Shown here: positions 29,308-37,752 of the stretch, piece by piece
Numbering within the stretch: the stretch's first letter is position 1
How the letters are laid out: every line of letters begins with the position of its first letter
Source of the DNA: Cognatilysobacter terrigena
GTDB lineage: Bacteria; Pseudomonadota; Gammaproteobacteria; Xanthomonadales; Xanthomonadaceae
Reading direction: 5' to 3'
Length of the DNA stretch: 64,000 nucleotides
Assembly (NCBI RefSeq): GCF_004361065.1
Contig: NZ_SELT01000003.1
Span: 1 to 64,000, forward strand
The notes under the pieces: generated by a model
The model's input: the letters and a program-made list of their open reading frames with translations, nothing else
Database searches by the model: none
What the model was told of the DNA's origin: nothing
Made by a program: the position numbers and the translations under genes

Positions 29308-30351
29308 ATGAACCAGCCGCTGCCTGACCTCGTCGCTGGATCGTCGCGGCCGAATTTCGACCTCGGATGGCAGGTCAGGATCGCGGGGACGGGCACATAC
29401 CTGCCGCGTCGGCGCGTGGAAAGCGCCGAGATCGAAGCGCGCGTGGGCGTGCCCTCGGGTTGGGCCTGCATGAACAGCGGTGTCGCCGTGCGGCACTGGG
29501 CCTCGCCGGACGAAACGGCGAGCTGGATGGGTGCGCAGGCCGCGCTGCGCGCGTGCGCCGCGGCGGGCGTCGAACCTGAGTCGGTGGATCTCATCGTCGG
29601 TGCGTCCGGTTCGGTCGAGCGCGCGATTCCCGATGGCGCGCCGCTGCTGCAGAACGCGCTGGGTCTGGGGCGCTCGGGCATTCCGAGTTTCTCCGTCCAC
29701 GCGACCTGTCTGAGTTTCCTTGCGGCGTTCGAACTCGCAGCCGAGCGAATCCACGGCGGGCGCATCCGTCGCGCGCTCGTCGTGAGTAGCGAGATCGCAT
29801 CCGTCGCGCTCGACTTCAACGCTCCGGAAGCGTGCACGCTGTTCGGCGATGGCGCCGCGGCCTGCGTGCTCGAGCGCAGCGGTGACGACGACACGGGTCG
29901 CGTCCATCGCGTCGAATGGATCACCCACGGCGCCGACCTCGAACTCACTACCGTGCGTGGTTGCGGAACGTTCCGGCATCCGAACGCGGCCGACGCCGAT
30001 CCGCTGGACGCGCTGTTCCGCATGCAGGGCCGCGCGACATTGCGTCGCGCATCGCGGCTGGCGCCGAAATTGCTGGAACGACTCGGGCTCGACGCGGACG
30101 CACGTCGTGCATTGCGTTGGGTCGTGCCGCATCAGACGAGTCGTGCGGGCATGAACATCGTCGCGTCGATGGGCTTCGGTGATGGTGCGGTGGTCGACAT
30201 CCTGCGCGAGACGGGGAACTGCATCGCCGCGTCGATTCCGATGGCGCTCTCGCGCGGGATTGCCGACGGGCGGATCCGACGTGGGGATCGCGGCATGCTG
30301 ATCGGCACCGGCGCTGGGTTGTCCGCCGCTGCGATCGTGATGACGTACTGA
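29308..30351 (+). CDS. 3-oxoacyl-ACP synthase III (KASIII)-family protein
   Basis: 347 residues with thiolase-superfamily features: AGTGTYLPRRRVESAEIEARVG at the N-terminus, the active-site cysteine in VHATCLSF, and the histidine and asparagine in VVPHQTS and ETGNCIAAS, completing a Cys-His-Asn triad. It therefore should catalyse a decarboxylating or non-decarboxylating Claisen condensation of acyl thioesters. It is not the housekeeping fabH context (no fab genes nearby). One base separates it from the next gene, an NAD-dependent epimerase-like reductase, then an MBL hydrolase, forming a three-gene operon. OleA-like or specialised-lipid synthesis is possible; product unknown. Confidence 0.83.
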   Translation: MNQPLPDLVAGSSRPNFDLGWQVRIAGTGTYLPRRRVESAEIEARVGVPSGWACMNSGVAVRHWASPDETASWMGAQAALRACAAAGVEPESVDLIVGASGSVERAIPDGAPLLQNALGLGRSGIPSFSVHATCLSFLAAFELAAERIHGGRIRRALVVSSEIASVALDFNAPEACTLFGDGAAACVLERSGDDDTGRVHRVEWITHGADLELTTVRGCGTFRHPNAADADPLDALFRMQGRATLRRASRLAPKLLERLGLDADARRALRWVVPHQTSRAGMNIVASMGFGDGAVVDILRETGNCIAASIPMALSRGIADGRIRRGDRGMLIGTGAGLSAAAIVMTY

Positions 30352-30352
30352 C

Positions 30353-31372
30353 ATGAGTGCGTCGAGGTCGCAGCGCGTCGTCGTCACCGGGGCCACGGGG
30401 GTCCTCGGCGGCGCGGTTGCGCGACGGCTGCACGCGACGCGACCCGATGTGCATGTGATCGCGCTCGGACGCGATGTCGCGCGCGGCGCCGCGCTGACGT
30501 CGGACGGAATCGATTTCGTCCGTGTCGACCTGTGCGATGCCCAGGCGGTGCGAACCGCGATCGCCGGTGCGGATGCGGTCGTCCACGCAGCCGCTCTATC
30601 CAGCCCTTGGGGCCCGCGTGCCGCGTTCGTCGCGGCCAACATCGATGCGACGGTGAACGTCGTGCACGCGTGCGTCGACCACGGCGTGCGACGCCTCGCG
30701 CACATCTCCACGCCCGGTATCTACCACGACGGTCGGCCGCATCGCGGCATCCGCGAAGACCACCCGCTGCCCGTGCGTGCCGTCAATGACTATGCGGCGA
30801 CCAAGCGCATCGCCGAACAGCGCGCGCTCGAAGTCGCGACCAACAGCGACACCTCGCTGCTCATCCTGCGCCCACGCGCGATCTTCGGTCCGGGCGATAC
30901 CTCGCTGCTGCCGCGCATCGCCGAGGCGCTGCGAAGGCGTCGGCTTCCGCGCATCGGCGACGGGCGCTGCACGGTCGATCTCACCTACGTCGACAACGCG
31001 GTCGACGCGGTCGTCCATGCGCTCGATGCACCGACGTCGCTGCACGGCCGCGCCTACAACGTCAGCAACGGTGAGCCGGTGCTCATCTGGGACGTGATTG
31101 ATCGTCTTGCTGCGGCGCTGGGCGCGCCCGCTCCTCGGCGTCGCGTGCCCGCGAGCGTGCTGCACGCGTTCGCCGGCGTCCTCGAGCGTGTGCATCGGAT
31201 GGCCATGCCGGATCGCGAACCGGCGCTGCTGCGCTACGGCGTCGACCTGCTCAGCGTCGACATGACGCTCGATATCTCACGCGCTCGCGCGGAGCTCGGT
31301 TACGCGCCGCGTGTGAGCATCGACGAGGCGCCCCACCGTACGTTTGCCACGCTGGCGGGACCGCGCGCATGA
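30353..31372 (+). CDS. NAD-dependent epimerase/dehydratase-family (3beta-HSD/OleD-like) reductase
   Basis: 339 residues, extended SDR fold. The cofactor loop is VTGATGVLGGAVARRL near residues 11-26, VVHAAALSSPWG follows, the catalytic pair is YAATK (near 144-148) and the FGPGD motif lies near 182. This resembles OleD and 3beta-hydroxysteroid dehydrogenase-type reductases that reduce a 3-keto acyl substrate, which would follow naturally after a KASIII condensation. The ATG is two bases after the KASIII stop, and its stop overlaps the MBL gene start. Function is inferred from order and fold; the substrate is unknown. Confidence 0.8.
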   Translation: MSASRSQRVVVTGATGVLGGAVARRLHATRPDVHVIALGRDVARGAALTSDGIDFVRVDLCDAQAVRTAIAGADAVVHAAALSSPWGPRAAFVAANIDATVNVVHACVDHGVRRLAHISTPGIYHDGRPHRGIREDHPLPVRAVNDYAATKRIAEQRALEVATNSDTSLLILRPRAIFGPGDTSLLPRIAEALRRRRLPRIGDGRCTVDLTYVDNAVDAVVHALDAPTSLHGRAYNVSNGEPVLIWDVIDRLAAALGAPAPRRRVPASVLHAFAGVLERVHRMAMPDREPALLRYGVDLLSVDMTLDISRARAELGYAPRVSIDEAPHRTFATLAGPRA

Positions 31373-32238
31373 CCGGAACACGCGTGATGCTCGGCGTATC
31401 GGGCCACAGTCATGTCGATCCGCGTCTTGCGGCGCTGCCGGAGCGCGGCGAAGGGCGCACCGCATTTCCTGCCGGCTGGGCGCTGATCGAACATCCGATC
31501 CACGGCCCGATCCTGTTCGACTGCGGCTATGGCGAACCCGCGCGAACGGCGATGCGTCGTGGCCTTCGTCGCGTATATCGCGGCGTCCTCGGTGTCTGCT
31601 GTCCCGCGGAAGGGGATGCCTCCACGCTGCTCGCGCAACGCGGCATCGCGCCCGGCGACGTGCGCTGGCTCGTGATCAGCCACTTCCATCCGGACCACGT
31701 GGGCGGTCTTCGCGCATTTCCGTCCGCGCGCTTCGTCGCGCATGCCGATGCATGGAAAACGATGCAACGCGGCGCGCTGGCCCGGCTGCATGCGCAGGTC
31801 TGGCGGGAGCTGCTGCCCGAGGATTTCGTTGCACGTCTGATGCTGCTCGCGCCCGATCGATTCACGGCACTCGGGGGTGATCTCGCGCCGCTCGGCTCCG
31901 GTGTCGACCTGTTCGATGACGGAAGCGTCGTACTCGTCGACCTGCCCGGGCATGCCCACGGACAGATCGGCCTCGCAACGCACCATGACGGCACGCGCAT
32001 CCTGCTGGTCGCCGATGCGTTCTGGCAACACGCGCAGCTCGACACGCCGCAACCGCTGTCGTGGCTGGCGCGGCGTCTCGCGATGCACGCGTCGGGCGAT
32101 TACGCGGCGACGCTCTCGCGCCTGCGCCAGTTCCGCGACGCGCAGCCCGACGCATGGATCATCGCGTCGCACTGCGCGCGAACACTCGAACGCTGGACGC
32201 ATCGCCATCCCGATGCCGTATTGCTCGCATCGGGATGA
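31369..32238 (+). CDS. MBL-fold metallo-hydrolase
   Basis: 289 residues with the metallo-beta-lactamase metal signature SHFHPDHVGG (HxHxDH, near residues 103-109), a VDLPGHAHGQIGL histidine and LLVADAFW aspartate for the binuclear site. The fold is shared by lactonases, thioesterases and glyoxalase II; this protein starts with GHSHVDPR. No signal peptide. ATGA overlap with the upstream reductase places it as third gene of the KASIII operon, where a thioesterase or lactonase role would fit but is unproven. It is convergent with miaB with 12 bases between. Confidence 0.8.
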   Translation: MTGTRVMLGVSGHSHVDPRLAALPERGEGRTAFPAGWALIEHPIHGPILFDCGYGEPARTAMRRGLRRVYRGVLGVCCPAEGDASTLLAQRGIAPGDVRWLVISHFHPDHVGGLRAFPSARFVAHADAWKTMQRGALARLHAQVWRELLPEDFVARLMLLAPDRFTALGGDLAPLGSGVDLFDDGSVVLVDLPGHAHGQIGLATHHDGTRILLVADAFWQHAQLDTPQPLSWLARRLAMHASGDYAATLSRLRQFRDAQPDAWIIASHCARTLERWTHRHPDAVLLASG

Positions 32239-32250
32239 TCTCGCGGCGTG

Positions 32251-33651
32251 TTACGCCGGCACGGCCTCGTCCTGCACGACCACGCGGCCGCGCAGCGAAT
32301 TCGACAGCGCCTCGGTAATCACGACATCGACGAACTGCCCGATGAGTCGGGGCGGGGCGGGGAAGTTCACCGAGCGCATGTTCTCGGTCTTGCCCGTCAG
32401 CTCGTTCGGGTTCTTGCGCGACGGGCCATCGACCAGGATGCGCTGAACGCTGCCCACCATCGACTGCGAAATGCGCGCCGCATTCGCATTGATCGTCGCC
32501 TGCAAGCGCGACAGCCGCGCGTGCTTGGTCTCGCTCGACACGTCGTCTTCGAGATTGGACGCGGGCGTGCCGGGGCGGCGCGAATAGATGAAGGAGAACG
32601 ATTGGTCGAAGCCGACGTCCTCGATCAGCTTCATCGTCTTCTCGAAGTCCGCATCGGTCTCGCCCGGGAAGCCGACGATGAAATCCGACGAGATCGAGAT
32701 GTCCGGCCGCACCGCGCGCAGCTTGCGGATCTTCTGCTTGAACTCGAGGGCGGTGTAGCCACGCTTCATCGCGGCCAGGATGCGATCCGAGCCGGACTGC
32801 ACGGGCAGGTGCAGGTAGTTCGCGAGCTGCGGCACGTCGCGGTAGGCCTCGACCAGCGAATCGGAGAATTCGAGCGGGTGCGAGGTGGTGAACCGAATGC
32901 GGTCGACGCCGTCGATCTGCGCGATCGTGCGGATCAGCAGGCCGAGGTCGGCAATCTCGCCTTCGCCCATCGGCCCGCGATACGCGTTGACGTTCTGCCC
33001 GAGCAGATTGATCTCACGCACGCCCTGTGCGGCCAGCTGCGCGACTTCGACCAGCACGTCCTCGAACGGGCGGCTCACTTCCTCGCCGCGCGTGTACGGC
33101 ACGACGCAGAACGAGCAGTACTTCGAGCAGCCTTCCATGATCGAGACGAACGCGCTGGGGCCGTCGGCGCGGGGCTGCGGCAGGCGGTCGAACTTCTCGA
33201 TCTCGGGGAAGGAGATGTCGACCTGCGGCTTGCCGGACTCGCGGCGGGCCTCGATGAGCTCGGGCAGGCGATGGAGCGTCTGCGGGCCGAACACCAGGTC
33301 CACGAACGGGGCGCGCTTCACGATCGCTTCGCCCTCCTGGCTGGCCACGCAGCCGCCCACGCCGATCAGGACCGGCTTGCCACCCTGCTTCAGAGAGCGC
33401 CACCGGCCGAGCTGGCTGAAGACCTTTTCCTGCGCCTTCTCGCGGATCGAGCAGGTGTTGACGAGGATGACGTCGGCTTCGGCCGGGTCATGGGTGATTT
33501 CGAGGCCGTCGGCTGCGGCGAGAACATCGGCCATCTTCGCCGAGTCGTACTCGTTCATCTGGCAACCGTGGGTTTCGATGAAGAGCTTGCCGCGCGGGGT
33601 GGCGGCAGCGATCGTCGCCGGTTCGGCGACGGAGAGGGTCAGGTCGGTCAT
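32251..33651 (-). CDS. miaB: tRNA-2-methylthio-N6-dimethylallyladenosine synthase
   Basis: 466 residues of a radical-SAM methylthiotransferase. The N-terminal UPF0004 domain has [10 protein letters not shown] and [10 protein letters not shown] (two of the cluster cysteines) and [11 protein letters not shown], followed by the radical-SAM motif CSKYCSFC near residue 174, and a C-terminal TRAM-like domain ending in VVQDEAVPA. It methylthiolates i6A37 in tRNAs reading UNN codons. ATG at 33651. In E. coli miaB leads the ybeZYX operon; here it is separated from ybeZ by about 5.5 kb of unrelated genes. Divergent from the lytic transglycosylase across 145 bases with no strong signal seen. Confidence 0.95.
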   Translation of the reverse strand: MTDLTLSVAEPATIAAATPRGKLFIETHGCQMNEYDSAKMADVLAAADGLEITHDPAEADVILVNTCSIREKAQEKVFSQLGRWRSLKQGGKPVLIGVGGCVASQEGEAIVKRAPFVDLVFGPQTLHRLPELIEARRESGKPQVDISFPEIEKFDRLPQPRADGPSAFVSIMEGCSKYCSFCVVPYTRGEEVSRPFEDVLVEVAQLAAQGVREINLLGQNVNAYRGPMGEGEIADLGLLIRTIAQIDGVDRIRFTTSHPLEFSDSLVEAYRDVPQLANYLHLPVQSGSDRILAAMKRGYTALEFKQKIRKLRAVRPDISISSDFIVGFPGETDADFEKTMKLIEDVGFDQSFSFIYSRRPGTPASNLEDDVSSETKHARLSRLQATINANAARISQSMVGSVQRILVDGPSRKNPNELTGKTENMRSVNFPAPPRLIGQFVDVVITEALSNSLRGRVVVQDEAVPA

Positions 33652-33796
33652 GGGTTCCGGGAAGGGCGGCGGTTAATCCGGGCCGGCCGGTGCAGTTTAC
33701 CGCGGTGCAACAGGTCAGGTGATCGCGTCCGCAGATCAACAATTCCTGTCCGATCAAAGGCTTGTGAAAATTCCGGGAACGCGGAATGATGGCCCC

Positions 33797-34705
33797 ATGA
33801 AGACGCCCGTCGCACTTCTGCTGCTTGCCGGCCTGTTCGGCGCCGCCCCGGCCTTCGCCGGCACTGTCTATCGCTGCAATGTCGATGGCGTCCGCAGCTA
33901 CTCCAGCAAGCGGCTGTCCGGCGCGAGCTGCGAAGTGGTGAGCCGCTACACGGCGAAGAAGGCGTCGCGATACGTCGCCCCGAAGGCCCCGGCGATCGGT
34001 GCCGTGACGCCCGTGAACCTCGTCGCCGGTTCGCCGGCCTCGGGCTCGCTCCCGGCCGTGTCGACGCCCGCCGTCCAGATCGCGCCGGCCGCCTCCGCGC
34101 CGGTGGCGTCCGCTCCGACGAGCCGCCTGGTCCAGGGCCAGATCTATTCGTACATGCAGGACGGCGTGCGGCACTACTCGAGCCGCCGCCCGCAGGGCGT
34201 CGCGATCGCGGGTGCCGTCCGCACGATCAAGTACAGCTTCATGGAGACCTGCTACGCCTGCGGCGCGCAGCCGGGCGTCAACTTCTCCACGATCCGCCTG
34301 AAGCCGGACGCCTATCGCAGCGAGATCGCCGCGGCCGCCGCCCAGTACGGCGTCGAGGAGTCGATCGTCCGCGCCATCATCCACGCCGAGTCGGCCTACA
34401 ACCCGAATGCGCTGTCCCGCGTCGGCGCGCAGGGCCTGATGCAGCTGATGCCGGCCACGGCCCGCCGTTTCGGCGTCGGCAATGCCTTCGACCCGGCGCA
34501 GAACATCCGCGGCGGCGTGCAGTACCTCGCGTTCCTGTTGAAGCGCTTCAACGGCGACATCCGCCTGATGGCCGCGGGCTACAACGCGGGCGAGGGCGCG
34601 GTCGACAAGTACGGCGGCGTGCCGCCCTACAGCGAGACCCAGCGCTACGTACAGCGCGTGGCGCTGCTCGCGGACCGCTACCGGAGTTCGCCGGTCCTGC
34701 GCTGA
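33797..34705 (+). CDS. Secreted lytic transglycosylase (SLT domain)
   Basis: 302 residues. A signal peptide (about 1-22, APAFA) is followed by two short DUF4124-like stretches (TVYRCNVDGVRSYSS and QIYSYMQDGVRHYSS) with a Ala/Pro-rich segment between, then a C-terminal SLT domain from about residue 175: the catalytic glutamate lies in IIHAESAYNPNALS, then GAQGLMQLMPATA and YNAGEGAV. It cleaves peptidoglycan in the periplasm giving anhydro-MurNAc ends. Monocistronic: it is followed by a terminator. Family-level naming only; no specific Mlt subtype can be given. Confidence 0.88.
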   Translation: MKTPVALLLLAGLFGAAPAFAGTVYRCNVDGVRSYSSKRLSGASCEVVSRYTAKKASRYVAPKAPAIGAVTPVNLVAGSPASGSLPAVSTPAVQIAPAASAPVASAPTSRLVQGQIYSYMQDGVRHYSSRRPQGVAIAGAVRTIKYSFMETCYACGAQPGVNFSTIRLKPDAYRSEIAAAAAQYGVEESIVRAIIHAESAYNPNALSRVGAQGLMQLMPATARRFGVGNAFDPAQNIRGGVQYLAFLLKRFNGDIRLMAAGYNAGEGAVDKYGGVPPYSETQRYVQRVALLADRYRSSPVLR

Positions 34706-34726
34706 GGCGTCTGCCCGTCCGCCTCG

Positions 34727-34755
34727 AAAGGCCAGCCTTCATCCGGCTGGCCTTT
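34727..34755 (+). terminator. Intrinsic terminator after lytic transglycosylase
   Basis: An 11-base stem (34727-34737 with 34745-34755, 7-base loop) ending in TTTT before GCATT. Confidence 0.8.
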
Positions 34756-34819
34756 TGCATTCCGGGGCCTGCGGAGTGCGAAATGCGTCCGGGCTCGTCA
34801 TTCGAACGCGGGTTGCCGA

Positions 34820-34849
34820 TTGTCGGCCCGTTCACCGTTCCGTTACACT
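34820..34849 (+). promoter_or_regulatory. Candidate sigma70-type promoter for petABC
   Basis: TTGTCG at 34820-34825 and TACACT at 34844-34849, 18 bases apart, about 75 bases before petA. The -10 match is 4 of 6, so this is a moderate candidate. Confidence 0.35.
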
Positions 34850-34921
34850 TCCGCGTCTTTATCAGTCGTCCCGCATGGCCTGCGGGGCGGCCCATGTCGA
34901 AATCAGTTTTCGGAGTGCCGG

Positions 34922-35554
34922 ATGGCCAACGAAGGGGTCAACGAGCCCAACCACGAGCCGGTCAACCTCGGCCGCCGTCGGTTCCTTACCGCGACGACCG
35001 CTGTCGTTGGCGCGGTGGGTGCCGGCTTCGCCGCGGTGCCGTTCATCAAGTCGTGGAACCCGAGCGCGCGCGCCAAGCTCGCCGGTGCGCCGGTCACGGC
35101 GGACATCAGCGGTCTGCCGATGGGCCAGCGCATGATCATCGAGTGGCGCGGCCAGCCGATCTGGATCGTCCGTCGCTCGCAGGACATCCTCAAGGCGCTG
35201 CCGACGCTCGACAACCGCCTGCGCGACCCGAAGTCGGAAGACGTCGACCAGCAGCCGAAGTACGTGCTTAAGGGTGACGTGCACTACCGCTCGATCAAGC
35301 CGGAAATCTCCGTGCTCGTCGGCCTCTGCACGCACCTGGGCTGCTCGCCGGAAATGAAGGCGGAAATCCGCCCCGAGCCGTTCGATCCCGAGTGGAAGGG
35401 CGGCTATTTCTGCCCCTGCCACAAGTCGCGTTTCGACATGTCCGGCCGCGTGTTCCAAGGCGTTCCCGCGCCGAAGAACCTCGCGGTGCCGCCGCATTAC
35501 TTCGAGAACGACAACAGCATCGTGATCGGCGTCGATCCGAAGGGAGCCGCCTGA
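34922..35554 (+). CDS. petA: Ubiquinol-cytochrome c reductase Rieske iron-sulfur subunit
   Basis: 210 residues. An N-terminal twin-arginine signal-anchor (GRRRFLTATTAVVGAVGAG) crosses the inner membrane, and the C-terminal Rieske domain has both cluster-binding loops CTHLGC and CPCHKS. It transfers electrons from ubiquinol at the Qo site of cytochrome b to cytochrome c1. The ATG follows GGAGTGCCGG. First gene of petABC; petB starts two bases after the stop. The 2Fe-2S export by Tat is inferred from the RRRFL motif. Confidence 0.96.
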   Translation: MANEGVNEPNHEPVNLGRRRFLTATTAVVGAVGAGFAAVPFIKSWNPSARAKLAGAPVTADISGLPMGQRMIIEWRGQPIWIVRRSQDILKALPTLDNRLRDPKSEDVDQQPKYVLKGDVHYRSIKPEISVLVGLCTHLGCSPEMKAEIRPEPFDPEWKGGYFCPCHKSRFDMSGRVFQGVPAPKNLAVPPHYFENDNSIVIGVDPKGAA

Positions 35555-35555
35555 C

Positions 35556-36845
35556 ATGGCCACCAATAACGATACGAAGCAGGCGCCGAACGATCCGGCG
35601 ACCGGCCTGATCGCCGGCGTCGTGAACTGGTTCCACGACCGCGCCCCGGGCGCGGGCGAGGCGTACAAGAAGCACATGACGGAGTACTTCGCTCCGAAGA
35701 ACTTCAACGTCTGGTACTACTTCGGTTCGCTCGCGCTGCTGGTTCTGGTCAACCAGATCGTCACCGGCATCTTCCTGACGATGCACTTCAAGACCGACGC
35801 CGCGCAGGCGTTCGCGTCGGTGGAGTACATCATGCGCGACGTGGAGTGGGGCTGGCTGATCCGGTACATGCACAGCACCGGCGCCTCGCTCTTCTTCATC
35901 GTGGTCTACCTGCACATGTGGCGCGGCCTGATGTACGGGTCGTACAAGAAGCCGCGCGAGCTGGTGTGGATCCTCGGCATGGTGATCTACCTCGTGCTGA
36001 TGGCCGAGGCCTTCATGGGCTACGTGCTGCCGTGGGGCCAGATGTCGTTCTGGGGCGCGAAGGTGATCATTTCGCTCTTCGGCGCGATTCCGGTCATCGG
36101 CAACGGCCTGACCGAATGGATCATGGGCGACTACCTGCCGTCCGACGCCACGCTCAACCGCTTCTTCGCGCTGCACGTCATCGCGCTGCCGCTGGTGCTC
36201 CTGCTGCTCGTCGTGCTGCACCTCGGTGCGCTGCACGAAGTCGGCTCGAACAATCCGGACGGCGTCGACGTCAAGTACGGCCCGAAGGGCAATCGCTGGT
36301 CGGCGACCGCGCCGAAGGACACGATCCCGTTCCATCCGTACTACACGGTCAAGGACATGGTCGGCGTTGGCTTCTTCCTGATGCTGGCGGCCTTCATCAT
36401 CTTCTTCGAGCCGACCGTCGGTGGCCTGTTCCTCGAGCACGACAACTTCACCGAGGCCAACCGCCTGGTCACGCCGTCGCACATCAAGCCGACGTGGTAC
36501 TTCACGCCGTACTACGCAATGCTCCGCGTGGTGCCGAACAAGCTGCTCGGCGTCCTGACGATGTTCGGCGCGATCATGCTGCTGTTCTTCGTGCCGTGGC
36601 TCGACAAGGCGAAGGTCAAGTCGATGCGCTATCGCGGCGTGCTGGCCAAGACCATGTTCCTGCTCCTGGCGTTCGCGTTCCTGTGGCTCGGCAAGATCGG
36701 TTCCGGCCCCGGCACGGACATCAACGAGACCTACATCGGTCGCGCCCTGACGTTCTTCTACTTCATGTTCTTCATCACCATGCCGATCTGGACGCGCATG
36801 GACAAGACGAAGCCGGTGCCCGAGCGGGTGACGATGCATGACTAA
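35556..36845 (+). CDS. petB: Cytochrome b of the bc1 complex
   Basis: 429 residues with eight or more membrane helices, carrying both b hemes. Conserved parts include GSLALLVLVNQIVTGIFLTMHF, RYMHSTGAS, GYVLPWGQMSFWGA and LHLGALHEVGSNNP. The Qo-site loop reads PTWY (residues 312-315) where alpha-proteobacteria and mitochondria have PEWY. It oxidises ubiquinol at Qo and re-reduces quinone at Qi, pumping protons. It is in the petABC operon, overlapping petC by 8 bases. Length is usual for the proteobacterial form that is not split into b6 plus subunit IV. Confidence 0.96.
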   Translation: MATNNDTKQAPNDPATGLIAGVVNWFHDRAPGAGEAYKKHMTEYFAPKNFNVWYYFGSLALLVLVNQIVTGIFLTMHFKTDAAQAFASVEYIMRDVEWGWLIRYMHSTGASLFFIVVYLHMWRGLMYGSYKKPRELVWILGMVIYLVLMAEAFMGYVLPWGQMSFWGAKVIISLFGAIPVIGNGLTEWIMGDYLPSDATLNRFFALHVIALPLVLLLLVVLHLGALHEVGSNNPDGVDVKYGPKGNRWSATAPKDTIPFHPYYTVKDMVGVGFFLMLAAFIIFFEPTVGGLFLEHDNFTEANRLVTPSHIKPTWYFTPYYAMLRVVPNKLLGVLTMFGAIMLLFFVPWLDKAKVKSMRYRGVLAKTMFLLLAFAFLWLGKIGSGPGTDINETYIGRALTFFYFMFFITMPIWTRMDKTKPVPERVTMHD

Positions 36846-37632
36846 TCCGTCCGTTCGCCCGTCCACCTCCTTCCAGCCTGCCGGATCCATGAAGATGCGA
36901 GTTCTGCGATCGCTTGCGACGCTCGTGCTCGGCCTCGCGGTGTCGATGCCGCTGTTCGCCGAAGAAGAGGGCAACCTCCAGCAGGCGGGCACGGACATCA
37001 CCGACCGTGCCTCGCTGCAGCGCGGCGCCCAGCTGTTCATGAACTACTGCTCGGGCTGCCATTCGCTGAAGTACCTGCGTTACTCGCGCATGGCCGAAGA
37101 CCTCGGCCTGACGGAAGACGAGGTGCAGAACAACCTCAACTTCACGGGCGCGAAGTTCGGCGAGACGATCGACGCCGCCATGCCGCCGGAGTCGAAGGAC
37201 TGGTTCGGCAAGCAGCCGCCGGATCTCTCCCTGATCGCCCGCGTGCGCGGGCCGGACTGGGTCTACACCTATCTCAAGTCGTTCTACCTGGACGAATCGC
37301 GTCCGGTGGGTTGGAACAACACCGTGTTCCCCAACGTGTCGATGCCGAATCCGCTCTGGCAGCTGCAGGGTCTGCAGCACGCCGAGTTCGGCAAGGCCGA
37401 CGCGACGGGCGAGCGCCCGGTCCTGGGCCTGAAGGTCACCGAGCCCGGTACGCTCGATGCCCAGGGCTTCGACCGCGCGGCGCGCGACATCACTACATTT
37501 CTCGAGTACGCCGGCGAGCCCGCGGCCATCAAGCGTCAATCGATGGGTGTCTGGGTGGTGCTGTTCCTGGCGTTGCTGACGTTCCTCGCCTGGCTCTTGA
37601 AGAAGGAGTACTGGCGCGACGTCGAGCACTGA
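36838..37632 (+). CDS. petC: Cytochrome c1 of the bc1 complex
   Basis: 264 residues from the ATG that overlaps petB by 8 bases; a second in-frame ATG at 36889 starts directly at the signal peptide (MKMRVLRSLATLVLGL) and may be the real start. The heme c site is CSGCH (mature N-terminal region), followed by the SLKYLRYSRMAEDLGLT block. A single C-terminal membrane anchor (MGVWVVLFLALLTFLAWLLKKEYW) holds it to the inner membrane with the heme in the periplasm. It accepts electrons from the Rieske protein. Confidence 0.93.
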   Translation: MTNPSVRPSTSFQPAGSMKMRVLRSLATLVLGLAVSMPLFAEEEGNLQQAGTDITDRASLQRGAQLFMNYCSGCHSLKYLRYSRMAEDLGLTEDEVQNNLNFTGAKFGETIDAAMPPESKDWFGKQPPDLSLIARVRGPDWVYTYLKSFYLDESRPVGWNNTVFPNVSMPNPLWQLQGLQHAEFGKADATGERPVLGLKVTEPGTLDAQGFDRAARDITTFLEYAGEPAAIKRQSMGVWVVLFLALLTFLAWLLKKEYWRDVEH

Positions 37633-37752
37633 TCGCGGCCGCGGTGTCGGGGATAGGGCACCGCATCGCCGTGACTCGGGACCGTTGGCGACCGCCCGCA
37701 CGGGGTGGGCGGCGCCCTGCGGCCGGCGGTTTCCGGTCGATCGAGGTCGACG

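Noticed and set aside
28570-30711. A single 713-codon minus-strand frame over the PAP2 and KASIII genes
   Set aside because: Only the C-terminal ~225 residues form a recognisable PAP2 protein. The rest is antisense to the KASIII gene and has no features.
26777-32250. Mobile element or integron carrying the accessory block
   Set aside because: No transposase, integrase, terminal repeats or tRNA target were seen at either boundary.
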